Positions 24,664 to 32,020 of a stretch of 33,946 nucleotides of DNA are shown piece by piece; position 1 is the stretch's first letter, and every line of letters starts with the position of its first letter. The notes below the pieces were generated by a model that did not search any database, was not told the origin of the DNA, and worked only from the letters and a program-made list of their open reading frames with translations. A program made the position numbers and the translations under genes. The DNA is from an uncultured cyanobacterium (GTDB lineage: Bacteria; Cyanobacteriota; Vampirovibrionia; Gastranaerophilales; Gastranaerophilaceae). The stretch is taken from NCBI GenBank assembly GCA_946545285.1, contig CAMNNA010000003.1, positions 1-33,946 on the forward strand. Direction: 5' to 3'.

Positions 24664-25444
24664 TTTCAAACTGTTCTTGAAGTTTATCAAGAGTTCCTTT
24701 TCTTGCTTCTTTATTTAAAATTTCGTTAACATATTTTATCATTGATTGAGATTCTTTTTCTTTTCTAAACGCGATGGCGTACGGTTCTTTTGTGTATAAT
24801 TGAGGCAAAAGTTCGACAGAATCGTCTTTCAGTGCATAATTTAATAAAATAGCGTTGTCAGAAACTAAAGCTTCCGCCCGTCCGTTTTTCAAAGCTTTGT
24901 ATGCCTCATCATAAGTTTTGTAGCCAAGAATTCCCAAATTAGAAACACCGGACCTTAAACTTTGTTCACTTGTGGAACCAAAAACAATAATTGCTCGTTT
25001 TCCCGACAGATCTTTAAGATGCCTGATTTTACTTCCTTTTTTAACTAAAATGGCTTGTCCCGCAGTATAATAGCTGTTAGAAAAATCAAGTATTTCTTTA
25101 CGTTTCGGAGTAATAGACATGGTGGCAATAAGAATATCAACATCATTTGAGTATAATTTCATCATACGATCAGATGCTGTTACTGGGACGAATTTTACTT
25201 TATTTCTGTCCCCTAATAAGTTTTTTGCAATAATTCGTCCGATTTCAACATCATAACCTTCGTAATTTCCGGAAGATGTTTTGTATCCAAATGGATAAGA
25301 ATCGGATTTTACTCCAATTATAATTTGATCTCGTTCAGTTATTGTATCTGATAAACTCTTATATTGCTGTTTGGAATTTTTCATCCCGCAGCCGCAGCAT
25401 ATAAAAATTATTGATATTAAAATTGCAAAAAGTTTTTTATACAT
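24656..25444 (-). CDS. Extracellular solute-binding protein, amino-acid ABC family
   Basis: A 262-residue periplasmic-binding protein of the polar amino-acid type (SBP_bac_3). An N-terminal hydrophobic leader (about 5-15) ends in CCGCG; C19 with Gly before it could be a lipidation site, but the lipobox is poor. The mature part has IIGVKSDSYPFGYKTSSGNYEGYDVEIGR, the DILIATMSITPKRKEILDFSNSYY signature and DLSGKRAIIVFGSTSEQ. No permease or ATPase gene is nearby, so its transporter partner is elsewhere or it acts alone. It has a good promoter and AAGGAG. Confidence 0.9.
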   Translation of the reverse strand: MYKKLFAILISIIFICCGCGMKNSKQQYKSLSDTITERDQIIIGVKSDSYPFGYKTSSGNYEGYDVEIGRIIAKNLLGDRNKVKFVPVTASDRMMKLYSNDVDILIATMSITPKRKEILDFSNSYYTAGQAILVKKGSKIRHLKDLSGKRAIIVFGSTSEQSLRSGVSNLGILGYKTYDEAYKALKNGRAEALVSDNAILLNYALKDDSVELLPQLYTKEPYAIAFRKEKESQSMIKYVNEILNKEARKGTLDKLQEQFEIK

Positions 25445-25464
25445 TATCTTTTACTCCTTGTTTT

Positions 25465-25493
25465 ATATTATCCCAATGTTAATATTTAGTCAA
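25465..25493 (-). promoter_or_regulatory. Promoter of the solute-binding protein gene
   Basis: On the minus strand TTGACT (25493-25488), a 17-nt spacer and TAATAT (25470-25465). The ribosome site AAGGAG follows before the ATG at 25444. Confidence 0.65.
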
Positions 25494-25555
25494 AAGTGTT
25501 AAATGTTTTTATTTTTTTGGGATTTTATTGTATTATATTTTGCGAAAGGATTTTT

Positions 25556-25963
25556 ATGTTAAGTATTGAACATTTTGAACTTGCATACGAAACATTAAAC
25601 AAGAGTTATTTAGCTTATGAAAAAAATAAGGATTCTGAATTTGCTGAATTTATTGAAGATTCGTGTGTGAAACGATTTGAATATACACTTGAAACAGCTT
25701 GGAAACTTATGAAAAAAATTCTGATAAAAAAATACGGTAAAACCGACTCTGAATTAACAATTAACAATATATTCAGATTTATGCAGGGTTATGGTTATGC
25801 GCAAAATTGGGAAAACTGGAAAAAATATTATCAGCAAAGAAATAATACCGCTCATGAATATAATATTGAAAAATCAAGAAATTTAGTTTTGTTGATACCT
25901 GAATTTTTGAATGATGTCGTATTTTTAATAAACAGATTAAAAAAGGATAAAGACATTGATTAA
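25556..25963 (+). CDS. hepT: HEPN-domain toxin of the HepT/HI0074 family
   Basis: A 135-residue all-helical protein of the nucleotidyltransferase substrate-binding (HI0074) family. It carries R95-N-N-T-A-H100-E-Y102, an exact RX4HXY motif, the catalytic signature of HEPN ribonucleases such as HepT, whose tyrosine is AMPylated by its antitoxin. ATG 25556 is set by AAAGGA 6-11 bases upstream; a hydrophobic in-frame extension to 25496 is read as non-coding. It overlaps the MNT gene by 8 bases, so toxin and antitoxin are coupled. I infer a type VII toxin-antitoxin pair. A benign role of the HI0073/HI0074 type is the alternative. Confidence 0.85.
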   Translation: MLSIEHFELAYETLNKSYLAYEKNKDSEFAEFIEDSCVKRFEYTLETAWKLMKKILIKKYGKTDSELTINNIFRFMQGYGYAQNWENWKKYYQQRNNTAHEYNIEKSRNLVLLIPEFLNDVVFLINRLKKDKDID

Positions 25964-26246
25964 GGGAATTTCTGAAACTGAATATCAAATAATAAATTCA
26001 ATATTATCGCCGTATAAAGATAAATATGAATTTTATTTTTACGGATCAAGAGTAAAAGGTGATTTTCGGGATTTATCAGATTTGGATATTTTGATTAAAG
26101 GTAAAAATTGTGCTGATATTATTGAGAATTTGGAATATATGTTTGATAAGAGCAATTTGCCATATGTTGTAAATATCAGTGATTTTAATAATTTAAATAA
26201 ATCTTTTTATGATTTAATAGAAAAGGATTTAGTAAAGGCGATATAA
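25956..26246 (+). CDS. mntA: Minimal nucleotidyltransferase antitoxin of the MntA/HI0073 family
   Basis: A 96-residue polymerase-beta-fold nucleotidyltransferase. The active site is G30-S31 then ten residues then D42-L-D44 (YGSRVKGDFRDLSDLDILI), the exact GSX10DXD motif of MntA antitoxins, which transfer AMP from ATP to the HEPN partner. The start is TTG 25956, with AAAAGGATAA before it, inside the 3' end of the HEPN gene (8-base overlap). The weak start may limit antitoxin dose. Followed 24 nt later by rfbA. Confidence 0.87.
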   Translation: MIKGISETEYQIINSILSPYKDKYEFYFYGSRVKGDFRDLSDLDILIKGKNCADIIENLEYMFDKSNLPYVVNISDFNNLNKSFYDLIEKDLVKAI

Positions 26247-26270
26247 AAAATAAACCAAGGAGTATAAAAA

Positions 26271-27170
26271 ATGAAGGGAATAATACTGGCAGCAGGCGCG
26301 GGAACAAGGTTATATCCTGCATCGCAACCTATTTCAAAAATACTTTTACCTGTTTATGATAAACCAATGATTTATTATCCGTTGTCAACTTTAATGATAG
26401 CAGGAATAAGGGATATTCTGATTATTACAAACGAATCTGATTGCGAAAACTTTAAAAAACTTCTTGGTGACGGTTCACAAATCGGATTGAATATTTCTTA
26501 TAAAATTCAATACGTGCAAAAAGGTATTGCGGATGCTTTTTTAATCGGTGAAGATTTTATTAACGGTGATGATGTTGCATTAATTTTGGGGGACAATATT
26601 TTCCATGGTTTCGGGTTTGATAAAATGCTTAAAAATGTTATTCAAAACAATTCCGGAGCTACAGTATTTGGGTATAGAGTAAAAGATCCGGAAAGGTTTG
26701 GGGTTGTTGAATTTGATTCTAATAAAAAAGTTTTATCTTTAGAAGAAAAACCTATTTGCCCGAAATCAAATTATGCGGTTACAGGATTGTATTTTTACGA
26801 CAGAAATGTTTGTGAATTCGCAAAAACTCTTACTCCGTCAAAACGCGCAGAGTTAGAAATTACGGATTTAAACAAAATTTATCTTGAAAAAAGAATGCTA
26901 AACGTTGAGATATTAGGACGCGGATTTGCGTGGTTAGATACAGGGACTCACGAGTCAATATTCCAAGCAAGTAATTTTATCCATTCTATGGAAGATAATA
27001 AAGGTGAAAAAATTGCTTGTATTGAAGAAATTGCGCTAAATAACGGATTTATTACTCCTTCTCAATTGTTGCAATATCTTGAAAAATTTGGGAAAAACAG
27101 TGAATATTATAACTATGTTTACGATTCTATTTACGAATATCAAAAAAGAAATAGGGTAAAAACTTTATAA
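26271..27170 (+). CDS. rfbA: Glucose-1-phosphate thymidylyltransferase
   Basis: Makes dTDP-glucose from glucose-1-phosphate and dTTP, the first step toward dTDP-L-rhamnose for surface polysaccharide. The 299-residue product has LAAGAGTRLYPASQPISKILLPV (nucleotide loop with the second Gly of GGSGTR as Ala), VALILGDNIFHG, EEKPICPKSNYAVTGLYFYD, RAELEITDLNKIYL and WLDTGTHES. Length is normal. AAGGAG precedes the ATG. rfbB, rfbC and rfbD are not in the window, so the rhamnose genes are dispersed. Confidence 0.96.
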   Translation: MKGIILAAGAGTRLYPASQPISKILLPVYDKPMIYYPLSTLMIAGIRDILIITNESDCENFKKLLGDGSQIGLNISYKIQYVQKGIADAFLIGEDFINGDDVALILGDNIFHGFGFDKMLKNVIQNNSGATVFGYRVKDPERFGVVEFDSNKKVLSLEEKPICPKSNYAVTGLYFYDRNVCEFAKTLTPSKRAELEITDLNKIYLEKRMLNVEILGRGFAWLDTGTHESIFQASNFIHSMEDNKGEKIACIEEIALNNGFITPSQLLQYLEKFGKNSEYYNYVYDSIYEYQKRNRVKTL

Positions 27171-27173
27171 ATT

Positions 27174-27860
27174 ATGACAATATATTTAGATGCCGGCACA
27201 ACTTATTCAAAAATAATTTCGGTAAACGAAAAAATCCCTTCGCTTACGCCGGTTGATGTTGTTTTGAAATCGGAAAAAGAATTTAATTATTATATATTGG
27301 AATCAAAAATTTTACGGGATATGGATTTGAAAATTCATTCTTCCTGCGGTCATATGAGCGGAACAGAAATTTGCGAAAATGAGATAATTGCGTTGGCAAA
27401 AGGTGCAAAACAATATGTTGAACAAAATTCAACAATTTTAGATTTGGGCAGCCGCGATGCAAAATGGATAAGTTTTCAATCAGGTAAATTCCACGATATG
27501 GATTGGAACACATCTTGTGCCAGTTCAACAGGTGCAACGGTTGAAATGCTTATGAAATTTTACGATTTAAAACCTCAAGATTTAAATTTTGTTTCTGAAA
27601 AATTTAATGTTACTTGCGGAATTTTCGGATTGGAAAAAATTATGGATTCTATTTCAAAGGGTGAAAATGCAAGTGTTGCGGTATCAAAATTTATTCACGG
27701 GCTTGGGTATAATGCTTGGAATTTTGCGAAAAAACCTAAAAAATTGTATTTATCAGGCGGTTTTTGTGAAAATAAATGTCTCGTTGATTCATTAAAAAAT
27801 TATTGTGAAGTTGTACTTTTAGGCCGATTTGTGCTTTGCGAAGGGTTAATATATGAATAA
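27174..27860 (+). CDS. BadF/HgdC-like ASKHA ATPase (2-hydroxyacyl-CoA dehydratase activator family)
   Basis: A 228-residue protein of the BadF/BadG/BcrA/HgdC family, whose members use ATP to push electrons from a bridging [4Fe-4S] cluster to a dehydratase or reductase. It has the phosphate-1 loop YLDAGTTYSKI, LDLGSRDAKW as phosphate 2, SCASSTG with C115, and C148 in NVTCGIFG, matching the two cluster cysteines of HgdC homodimers, then YLSGGFCEN as the adenosine motif. It is shorter than the usual ~260. It sits 4 nt after rfbA and overlaps yraN by 8 bases. No dehydratase subunit is nearby, so its client is unknown. Confidence 0.8.
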   Translation: MTIYLDAGTTYSKIISVNEKIPSLTPVDVVLKSEKEFNYYILESKILRDMDLKIHSSCGHMSGTEICENEIIALAKGAKQYVEQNSTILDLGSRDAKWISFQSGKFHDMDWNTSCASSTGATVEMLMKFYDLKPQDLNFVSEKFNVTCGIFGLEKIMDSISKGENASVAVSKFIHGLGYNAWNFAKKPKKLYLSGGFCENKCLVDSLKNYCEVVLLGRFVLCEGLIYE

Positions 27861-28194
27861 CAGGCAACTCGGTGCTAAAGGTGAACAAATAGCCTGTGAT
27901 TATCTTGTAAAAAACGGTTACGAGATAATTGAAAGAAATAAGCATTTTTCTAAATTCTGCGAGATTGATATAATCGCAAAGTATAAAAAGAAATTGGTAT
28001 TTGTAGAAGTAAAAACAAGATCAACAAACAATTTCGGAACTCCGTTTGAAGCAATATCCAAAACTAAATATCAAAATATTAAAACCGGCGCACTATCCTA
28101 TATTAAAAATTATGGAAAATGTGAGTTTCAAATTGATGTAGTCGGAATAACCCTTTTTCCCAATATTCAAATCGAGCATTTGAAAAATGTTTGA
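27853..28194 (+). CDS. yraN: YraN/UPF0102 family nuclease-fold protein
   Basis: A 113-residue protein of the YraN family, with a PD-(D/E)xK endonuclease-like fold. It has the family start RQLGAKGEQIACDYLVKNGY with E11, CEIDIIA with D39, and VFVEVKTR with E52 and K54, the complete catalytic pattern. Length is normal. The ATG overlaps the previous gene by 8 bases. YraN is often found near rnhB and DNA-processing genes, but here it ends an rfbA unit. Confidence 0.94.
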   Translation: MNNRQLGAKGEQIACDYLVKNGYEIIERNKHFSKFCEIDIIAKYKKKLVFVEVKTRSTNNFGTPFEAISKTKYQNIKTGALSYIKNYGKCEFQIDVVGITLFPNIQIEHLKNV

Positions 28195-28305
28195 TTCAGG
28201 CAGAAAAATAAAATGAAAAATTGTTTGTAAATTTAAATCCATAGATTGATGTTAGTTTACAAATAATGTAATAGCATACGAGTGGGAGATTAGGGAGGTA
28301 AAAAA
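28195..28305 (+). promoter_or_regulatory. Upstream region of the AMIN-like gene with a spaced inverted repeat
   Basis: There is no gene. TTTGTAAA at 28224-28231 and TTTACAAA at 28256-28263 form perfect 8-bp arms 24 nt apart. A weak promoter match (TTGATG, 17 nt, TAATAG) overlaps the second arm. GGGAGG lies before the ATG at 28306. Confidence 0.3.
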
Positions 28306-28950
28306 ATGAAAAAAATATTTTTAATCTTATCCGTAATAGCAGCATTTGCATTTACCTGTCTGTCTGTGTTTGCAAGCGGAAATTATCTTCGTACTATAAC
28401 TTTGGAAAAAAATAACGCCGGTTATAATATTGTTTTATCTACAGACAAAGCAGCAAAAATCATAAAATCTTCACCTTCGCAAAGTGAACTTATTCTTGAA
28501 TTGAAAGGTGTAACATCATCTGATACCGTTAATGCTTTGTATAAAGGGGTAAGTAATATTGATAATTTTGTTGTGGAAAATGTTTCTCCAAACAGATTAA
28601 AAGTTTATATAAAAGCTGATAATATTAAAAATGCAACAGTTGTTATGAACCCTGTTAACGGTCAAAGTACAGTCATATCTGATACTTTCCCTATAAATAA
28701 AACAGCTTGGGCAGGATTTGTATTACTTTTGTTGTACGTGATTTTTAGAATTTCATCAAAATCCGCGCAGCATGAAAATTCTATATTAATAAAACGTGAT
28801 ATTAAAGATCGTGAAATTGAATTATACAGACGTTACAGAAAAAATATCAACAGTAACCCTTCAATTTATTCTCAGGACAAAAAATTCCAAAACATGTTGA
28901 GAAAAATTGATCGAAAAATTGATGAAAGATTAGCCTCATCAATTAAGTAA
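28306..28950 (+). CDS. Membrane-anchored protein with AMIN-like periplasmic domain and basic cytoplasmic tail
   Basis: A 214-residue protein: signal peptide about 1-24 (IFLILSVIAAFAFTCLSVFA), a periplasmic beta-rich domain about 25-125 resembling AMIN domains (LRTITLEKNNAGYNIVLSTD, QSELILELKG, NRLKVYIKAD), a membrane span about 134-150 (WAGFVLLLLYVIFRIS) and a basic tail 151-214 (LYRRYRKNINSNPS, KIDRKIDERLASS). AMIN domains localise proteins to peptidoglycan or assist pilus secretins. AGGGAGGT precedes the ATG, and a terminator follows, so it is a single-gene unit. Specific function unknown. Confidence 0.7.
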   Translation: MKKIFLILSVIAAFAFTCLSVFASGNYLRTITLEKNNAGYNIVLSTDKAAKIIKSSPSQSELILELKGVTSSDTVNALYKGVSNIDNFVVENVSPNRLKVYIKADNIKNATVVMNPVNGQSTVISDTFPINKTAWAGFVLLLLYVIFRISSKSAQHENSILIKRDIKDREIELYRRYRKNINSNPSIYSQDKKFQNMLRKIDRKIDERLASSIK

Positions 28951-28991
28951 TAAAATTTAAAATATATCCCTAAAACATTTTATATTATTTG

Positions 28992-29015
28992 AGCAAGTGA
29001 ATAACTTGCTTTTTT
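28992..29015 (+). terminator. Rho-independent terminator after the AMIN-like gene
   Basis: AGCAAGT (28992-28998) pairs with ACTTGCT (29004-29010) on a 5-nt loop, followed by TTTTT. Confidence 0.8.
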
Positions 29016-29080
29016 ATTTTAAATAATTAGTCTATATATATGACAACTTATATTGTTTAATTAAATATAATATAGGAAGA

Positions 29081-29758
29081 ATGGAAGAAAAAGCACTGAA
29101 TAAAAAATATATTGATTTTGTGGACGACTTAATAACACAAGTTGAGCCGTTAGTGCCTTCTGATATAAATAAACTTCAAATTGATTACTTATTAAATAAT
29201 ATAAAAAAGTCTGCTATAACATTGGCAAAATCTATTGAAGAAGAAGAAACTTTTCAAAATTTGGATTTTGATACTCAATGTATGTATATTCAGATTATGG
29301 CGGAATGGTCATTTCATAAAGAGATTGATCTTTTCAGATCAGGAATTCCTGCAAAATACTGGAAACCTGTCATGGTTAAAATTTGGGCTAATATGTGGGA
29401 TGTAATGTTTGCTTGCGCGCAAAATAATGCGTCAAAAGAAGTTTTATTAAATGTAATTGAAAAATACGTTACCAAAGCGTATACAAATGCAATTGAAGAT
29501 TTAAAAAAATCAAACGCGATAGATGAAATAACAGAAGAAAAAGCAAAAGAGCAGTCAAATATTTCTGTTATGGCAAAGGAAATGCTTGATGGTGAAAAAC
29601 AAAGAAATAAAATTGAATACTTCTTTACTTATTTATTCATCTTTTTCGGGATTTTGCTTGTAGTTTATTTGGTTATTGACAGATTCGGGTCAAATGGAGT
29701 TGTACTGGTTTTGAGTACATTAGCAATATATGATGTTATTCGTTTTTCAAAAAAATGA
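29081..29758 (+). CDS. Helical protein with two C-terminal membrane segments, unknown function
   Basis: A 225-residue protein. The first ~175 residues are helical and charged with a Trp-rich stretch (MAEWSFHKEIDLF, KYWKPVMVKIWANMWDVMFA). Two membrane segments close it: about 180-199 (YFFTYLFIFFGILLVVYLVI) and about 204-221. It would be a cytoplasmic domain tethered by a hairpin. AGGAAG lies just before the ATG, but TATAAT at 29066-29071 would put +1 only 2-3 nt before the ATG, so the leader is very short or another promoter is used. Not recognised. Confidence 0.65.
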   Translation: MEEKALNKKYIDFVDDLITQVEPLVPSDINKLQIDYLLNNIKKSAITLAKSIEEEETFQNLDFDTQCMYIQIMAEWSFHKEIDLFRSGIPAKYWKPVMVKIWANMWDVMFACAQNNASKEVLLNVIEKYVTKAYTNAIEDLKKSNAIDEITEEKAKEQSNISVMAKEMLDGEKQRNKIEYFFTYLFIFFGILLVVYLVIDRFGSNGVVLVLSTLAIYDVIRFSKK

Positions 29759-29784
29759 TAATTATTAAAAATGCCTAAAATAAT

Positions 29785-30690
29785 CTATCCTGCAATGAAT
29801 TTTGCCAAAATTTCGGGGTGATTGGAAATTAATATATCCGCAAATTTTTCAGAATCAATTTGTGAAATTACGATAGTCATCAAATCGCGAGGTAATTCTT
29901 TTATCATGTTTTGCAGGTATTCCGGTTTAATTACCCCCATTGATTTTATTAAATCACTTTTATTTCGTTCATTTTTTATGATTTTTGTATAAGTATCAGC
30001 TTCAAATTTTTCGAATAAATCCGGATGAGATTTTGTTATTGCTAAGGTAAGTTCTTGTTTTTGCACATAATGAAGATTTTCGATTGCGTTTTTGTAATCT
30101 TGAGGACTTAGCTTTTCTATCGTTGCTACCAATTCTTCTGAAGTGCCGTTTTGTTCTTCGCCTGTTACACTTTCTAATATTTGTTGTAAGTACATTGCAG
30201 GAATTGATGTTAATTCCTTTAATACCAAATCTTTATCCATATCAAATGCTGTTAAAAATTTATTCAAATCTTCTTCCGGAATTAAATTAATCAATTCTTC
30301 TTTTTCAAACATCTGGAACACTGTTTTTACAAGTTCTTCCATCGGAATATCTTTTAATAAATCTAATAATTTTTCTTGTGAAAAAAATTGTAATCCTGCG
30401 ACTAAATCATCTGTTTCAAGGGATGATATAAGCTCTTTCAAAGCGTCATTGTCCATTTTATTCATAATGATTATCTTATTACTTGGATCTGCAAGTTGAA
30501 ACAGCTCAACAAGCTGCTGCGGATCTGTAAACATGTCTGCCGCAAGTTTTATTGCTTCAAGGTTTCCTTGTGCTGCTTCTGATAATAAAATTTCTTCAAC
30601 AGTGCTGTTTTGGTATTGTTGAAGTCGTGATTCCGGAATGTTTAACCGTGATTTTAAATATTCAAATTGTGATTCAATTATTAGTCCCAT
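29785..30690 (-). CDS. MgtE-N/FliG-like helical repeat protein
   Basis: A 301-residue all-helical, acidic protein with no signal peptide or membrane segment. Repeats of the form L..L....L..LL..IP.EELVKTVF...EKEELI (residues about 60-290, such as DALKELISSL, EKLLDLLKDIPMEELVKTVF, EEDLNKFLTAF) resemble the superhelical N-domain of MgtE magnesium channels and FliG armadillo repeats. The CBS and channel parts of MgtE are absent, so it is a stand-alone repeat scaffold. TATAAT lies 4 nt before the ATG with no Shine-Dalgarno. It is divergent from the small Gly-rich gene. Function unknown. Confidence 0.6.
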   Translation of the reverse strand: MGLIIESQFEYLKSRLNIPESRLQQYQNSTVEEILLSEAAQGNLEAIKLAADMFTDPQQLVELFQLADPSNKIIIMNKMDNDALKELISSLETDDLVAGLQFFSQEKLLDLLKDIPMEELVKTVFQMFEKEELINLIPEEDLNKFLTAFDMDKDLVLKELTSIPAMYLQQILESVTGEEQNGTSEELVATIEKLSPQDYKNAIENLHYVQKQELTLAITKSHPDLFEKFEADTYTKIIKNERNKSDLIKSMGVIKPEYLQNMIKELPRDLMTIVISQIDSEKFADILISNHPEILAKFIAG

Positions 30691-30742
30691 GACAATTATA
30701 TTTACGGAATTTTTATCTTTTTTATTCAGTAATTTCAGGTGA

Positions 30743-30778
30743 TTGTTACATTTTGTAAAAAAATACTATAAATGTAAC
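30743..30778 (+). promoter_or_regulatory. Promoter covered by a 9-bp-arm inverted repeat
   Basis: TTGTTA (30743-30748) and TATAAA (30767-30772) with an 18-nt spacer form a plausible promoter for the small gene at 30837. GTTACATTT (30745-30753) and AAATGTAAC (30770-30778) are perfect inverted arms 16 nt apart that overlie both elements, a repressor-operator layout. Confidence 0.45.
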
Positions 30779-30836
30779 AAAAATTTAACAAAAAATTACT
30801 TTATATAAGTAATGGAAAAGAAAAAGGGATAAAAAA

Positions 30837-31109
30837 ATGAGTTTTGATGTTAACATCGGCAGAAGTGAACCGGTTATCAAAGCAGCCGCAAATATGAATA
30901 ATGATGGCGGCAGCGGCGGTAATTTAGGTTACATGATGGGTGGTGGTGACGGCGAAAATCAAAAGAAAAAAAATCCTTATGGAAGTATTTTTGAAAATGA
31001 TAAAAATGAAATTGATATGTTTGTTATGAATTCCAAACTTCCGAAAAATGATTATTATGAAGAAGATTCTTTAATAAAAAAATTATTTAAAAAATTTACA
31101 AAATTTTAG
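30837..31109 (+). CDS. Small Gly/Asn-rich protein, possibly the 5' part of a split gene
   Basis: A 90-residue protein: MSFDVNIGRSEPVIKAAAN, then a Gly-rich segment (about 23-40, GGSGGNLGYMMGGGDGE), then a polar part ending KKLFKKFTKF. There is no signal peptide. AAAGGGAT precedes the ATG. The stop at 31107-31109 lies in the AT-rich run where the next frame, open from 31091, begins. A single-base shift would fuse this ORF to the 31157-32011 ORF as a protein of about 390 residues. It may be a complete small protein or the N-terminal delivery part of a toxin. Not recognised. Confidence 0.55.
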   Translation: MSFDVNIGRSEPVIKAAANMNNDGGSGGNLGYMMGGGDGENQKKKNPYGSIFENDKNEIDMFVMNSKLPKNDYYEEDSLIKKLFKKFTKF

Positions 31110-32011
31110 GCATTAGACAAATACCGCCGATTTGCTATTTAAAAATCTATGAACCGTTGCAAAAAGATTGGCAAACATACCAAAGAGTAAAAAATATTGT
31201 AAATCGAATTAAAGTTCATGCCAACAATGGAGATTTCAAATCCGTTGCCAGTGATTTAGGGAATTTTGCAAGCAACAATCAAAGACAAATCATATCTGAT
31301 TTATTACAACCAAATGTAAAGCTACAGAATAATATTAATAACGTAAAAGAAATCATTAATAAATACCATTTAGATGATGAATTCAAATATGCCTTAAGCA
31401 GCAATACAAGTGGCATAAGTAGCAGTGCGGATTTTACTGATTATGGTAATGGAAATATAAAAATAAATAATTTCTTAAATAAAAATAGACCAAATGCAAA
31501 AGAAATGGCAAATATATTTTTAGCAAAACCACAAAATATACCGTTAAGTAAAGAATATAGTTACATTCCTAAGGGTAATGCTAATATATTAAATTACAAA
31601 TATAAATTATTTGGAACGAATAAGGAAATCCCTCAGGACTGGGAAGGTATTGTTTATAATCAATATAGTTCATTATTCAAAAATGTTTCAAATTCTATCG
31701 AAATACAAAATAAAATTCGAGAACAATATAACATTATGCGAGCTGATAGACTTAATGACAAATTCGAAGTTGATTTCTCAAAGGATTCTAACTTACATTT
31801 ATCAATAGGACATGCAACAGTTCTTGAGCCTTACATTGATTCGCAGGGATATTTTCATGGGATTCTTTTTGATAAATATGATTTTGATAATGAGTATTTA
31901 AAATATTACTCTAACTTAAAAACAACTATTGTTAATAATTATTTTTGGGTAATTCAACATGAAGCTGGGCATAATTATTATATCCTTGCTCCAATTTTAT
32001 TTAAATGGTAG
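31091..32011 (+). CDS. Start-less or frame-split ORF, candidate toxin tip
   Basis: The frame is open from 31091 (after a stop at 31088) to 32011. The first usual start codon, TTG 31157, has no ribosome site, and its codon matches a plain Leu codon in a second copy of the surrounding motif, so it is probably not the true start. From 31142 the frame reads KIYEPLQKDW, then a helical, Asn-rich region (RVKNIVNRIK, DLGNFASNNQ). The C-terminal ~75 residues are richer in aromatics (GHATVLEPYIDSQGYFHGI). H-E-A-G-H fits HExxH, but only 12 residues follow it. It is followed 9 nt later by a multi-TM gene. I infer a toxin C-terminal module; family and activity are unknown. Confidence 0.45.
   Translation, partial: KIYKILGIRQIPPICYLKIYEPLQKDWQTYQRVKNIVNRIKVHANNGDFKSVASDLGNFASNNQRQIISDLLQPNVKLQNNINNVKEIINKYHLDDEFKYALSSNTSGISSSADFTDYGNGNIKINNFLNKNRPNAKEMANIFLAKPQNIPLSKEYSYIPKGNANILNYKYKLFGTNKEIPQDWEGIVYNQYSSLFKNVSNSIEIQNKIREQYNIMRADRLNDKFEVDFSKDSNLHLSIGHATVLEPYIDSQGYFHGILFDKYDFDNEYLKYYSNLKTTIVNNYFWVIQHEAGHNYYILAPILFKW
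31142..31171 (+). repeat. First copy of the KIYE-LQKD coding motif
   Basis: Codons 31142-31171 read K-I-Y-E-P-L-Q-K-D-W. A second copy at 32576-32605 reads K-I-Y-E-S-L-Q-K-D-C. Over 37 bases the two match at about 28 positions, and most differences are synonymous third-position changes, so the motif diverged as coding sequence. Confidence 0.55.
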
Positions 32012-32020
32012 TATTACCTT

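Noticed and set aside
25496-25555. Longer start for the HEPN gene giving a hydrophobic N terminus
   Set aside because: The extension overlaps the solute-binding-protein promoter and lacks a ribosome site. ATG 25556 has AAAGGA and matches the family start.
30143-30499. 118-codon Ser/Ile-rich frame
   Set aside because: It is the shadow of the helical-repeat gene on the minus strand, with no ribosome site.
31988-32009. HEAGH near the end of the candidate toxin as a zinc-protease active site
   Set aside because: Although it fits HExxH, only 12 residues follow and no third ligand can be placed. It may be chance, so I do not call a metalloprotease.
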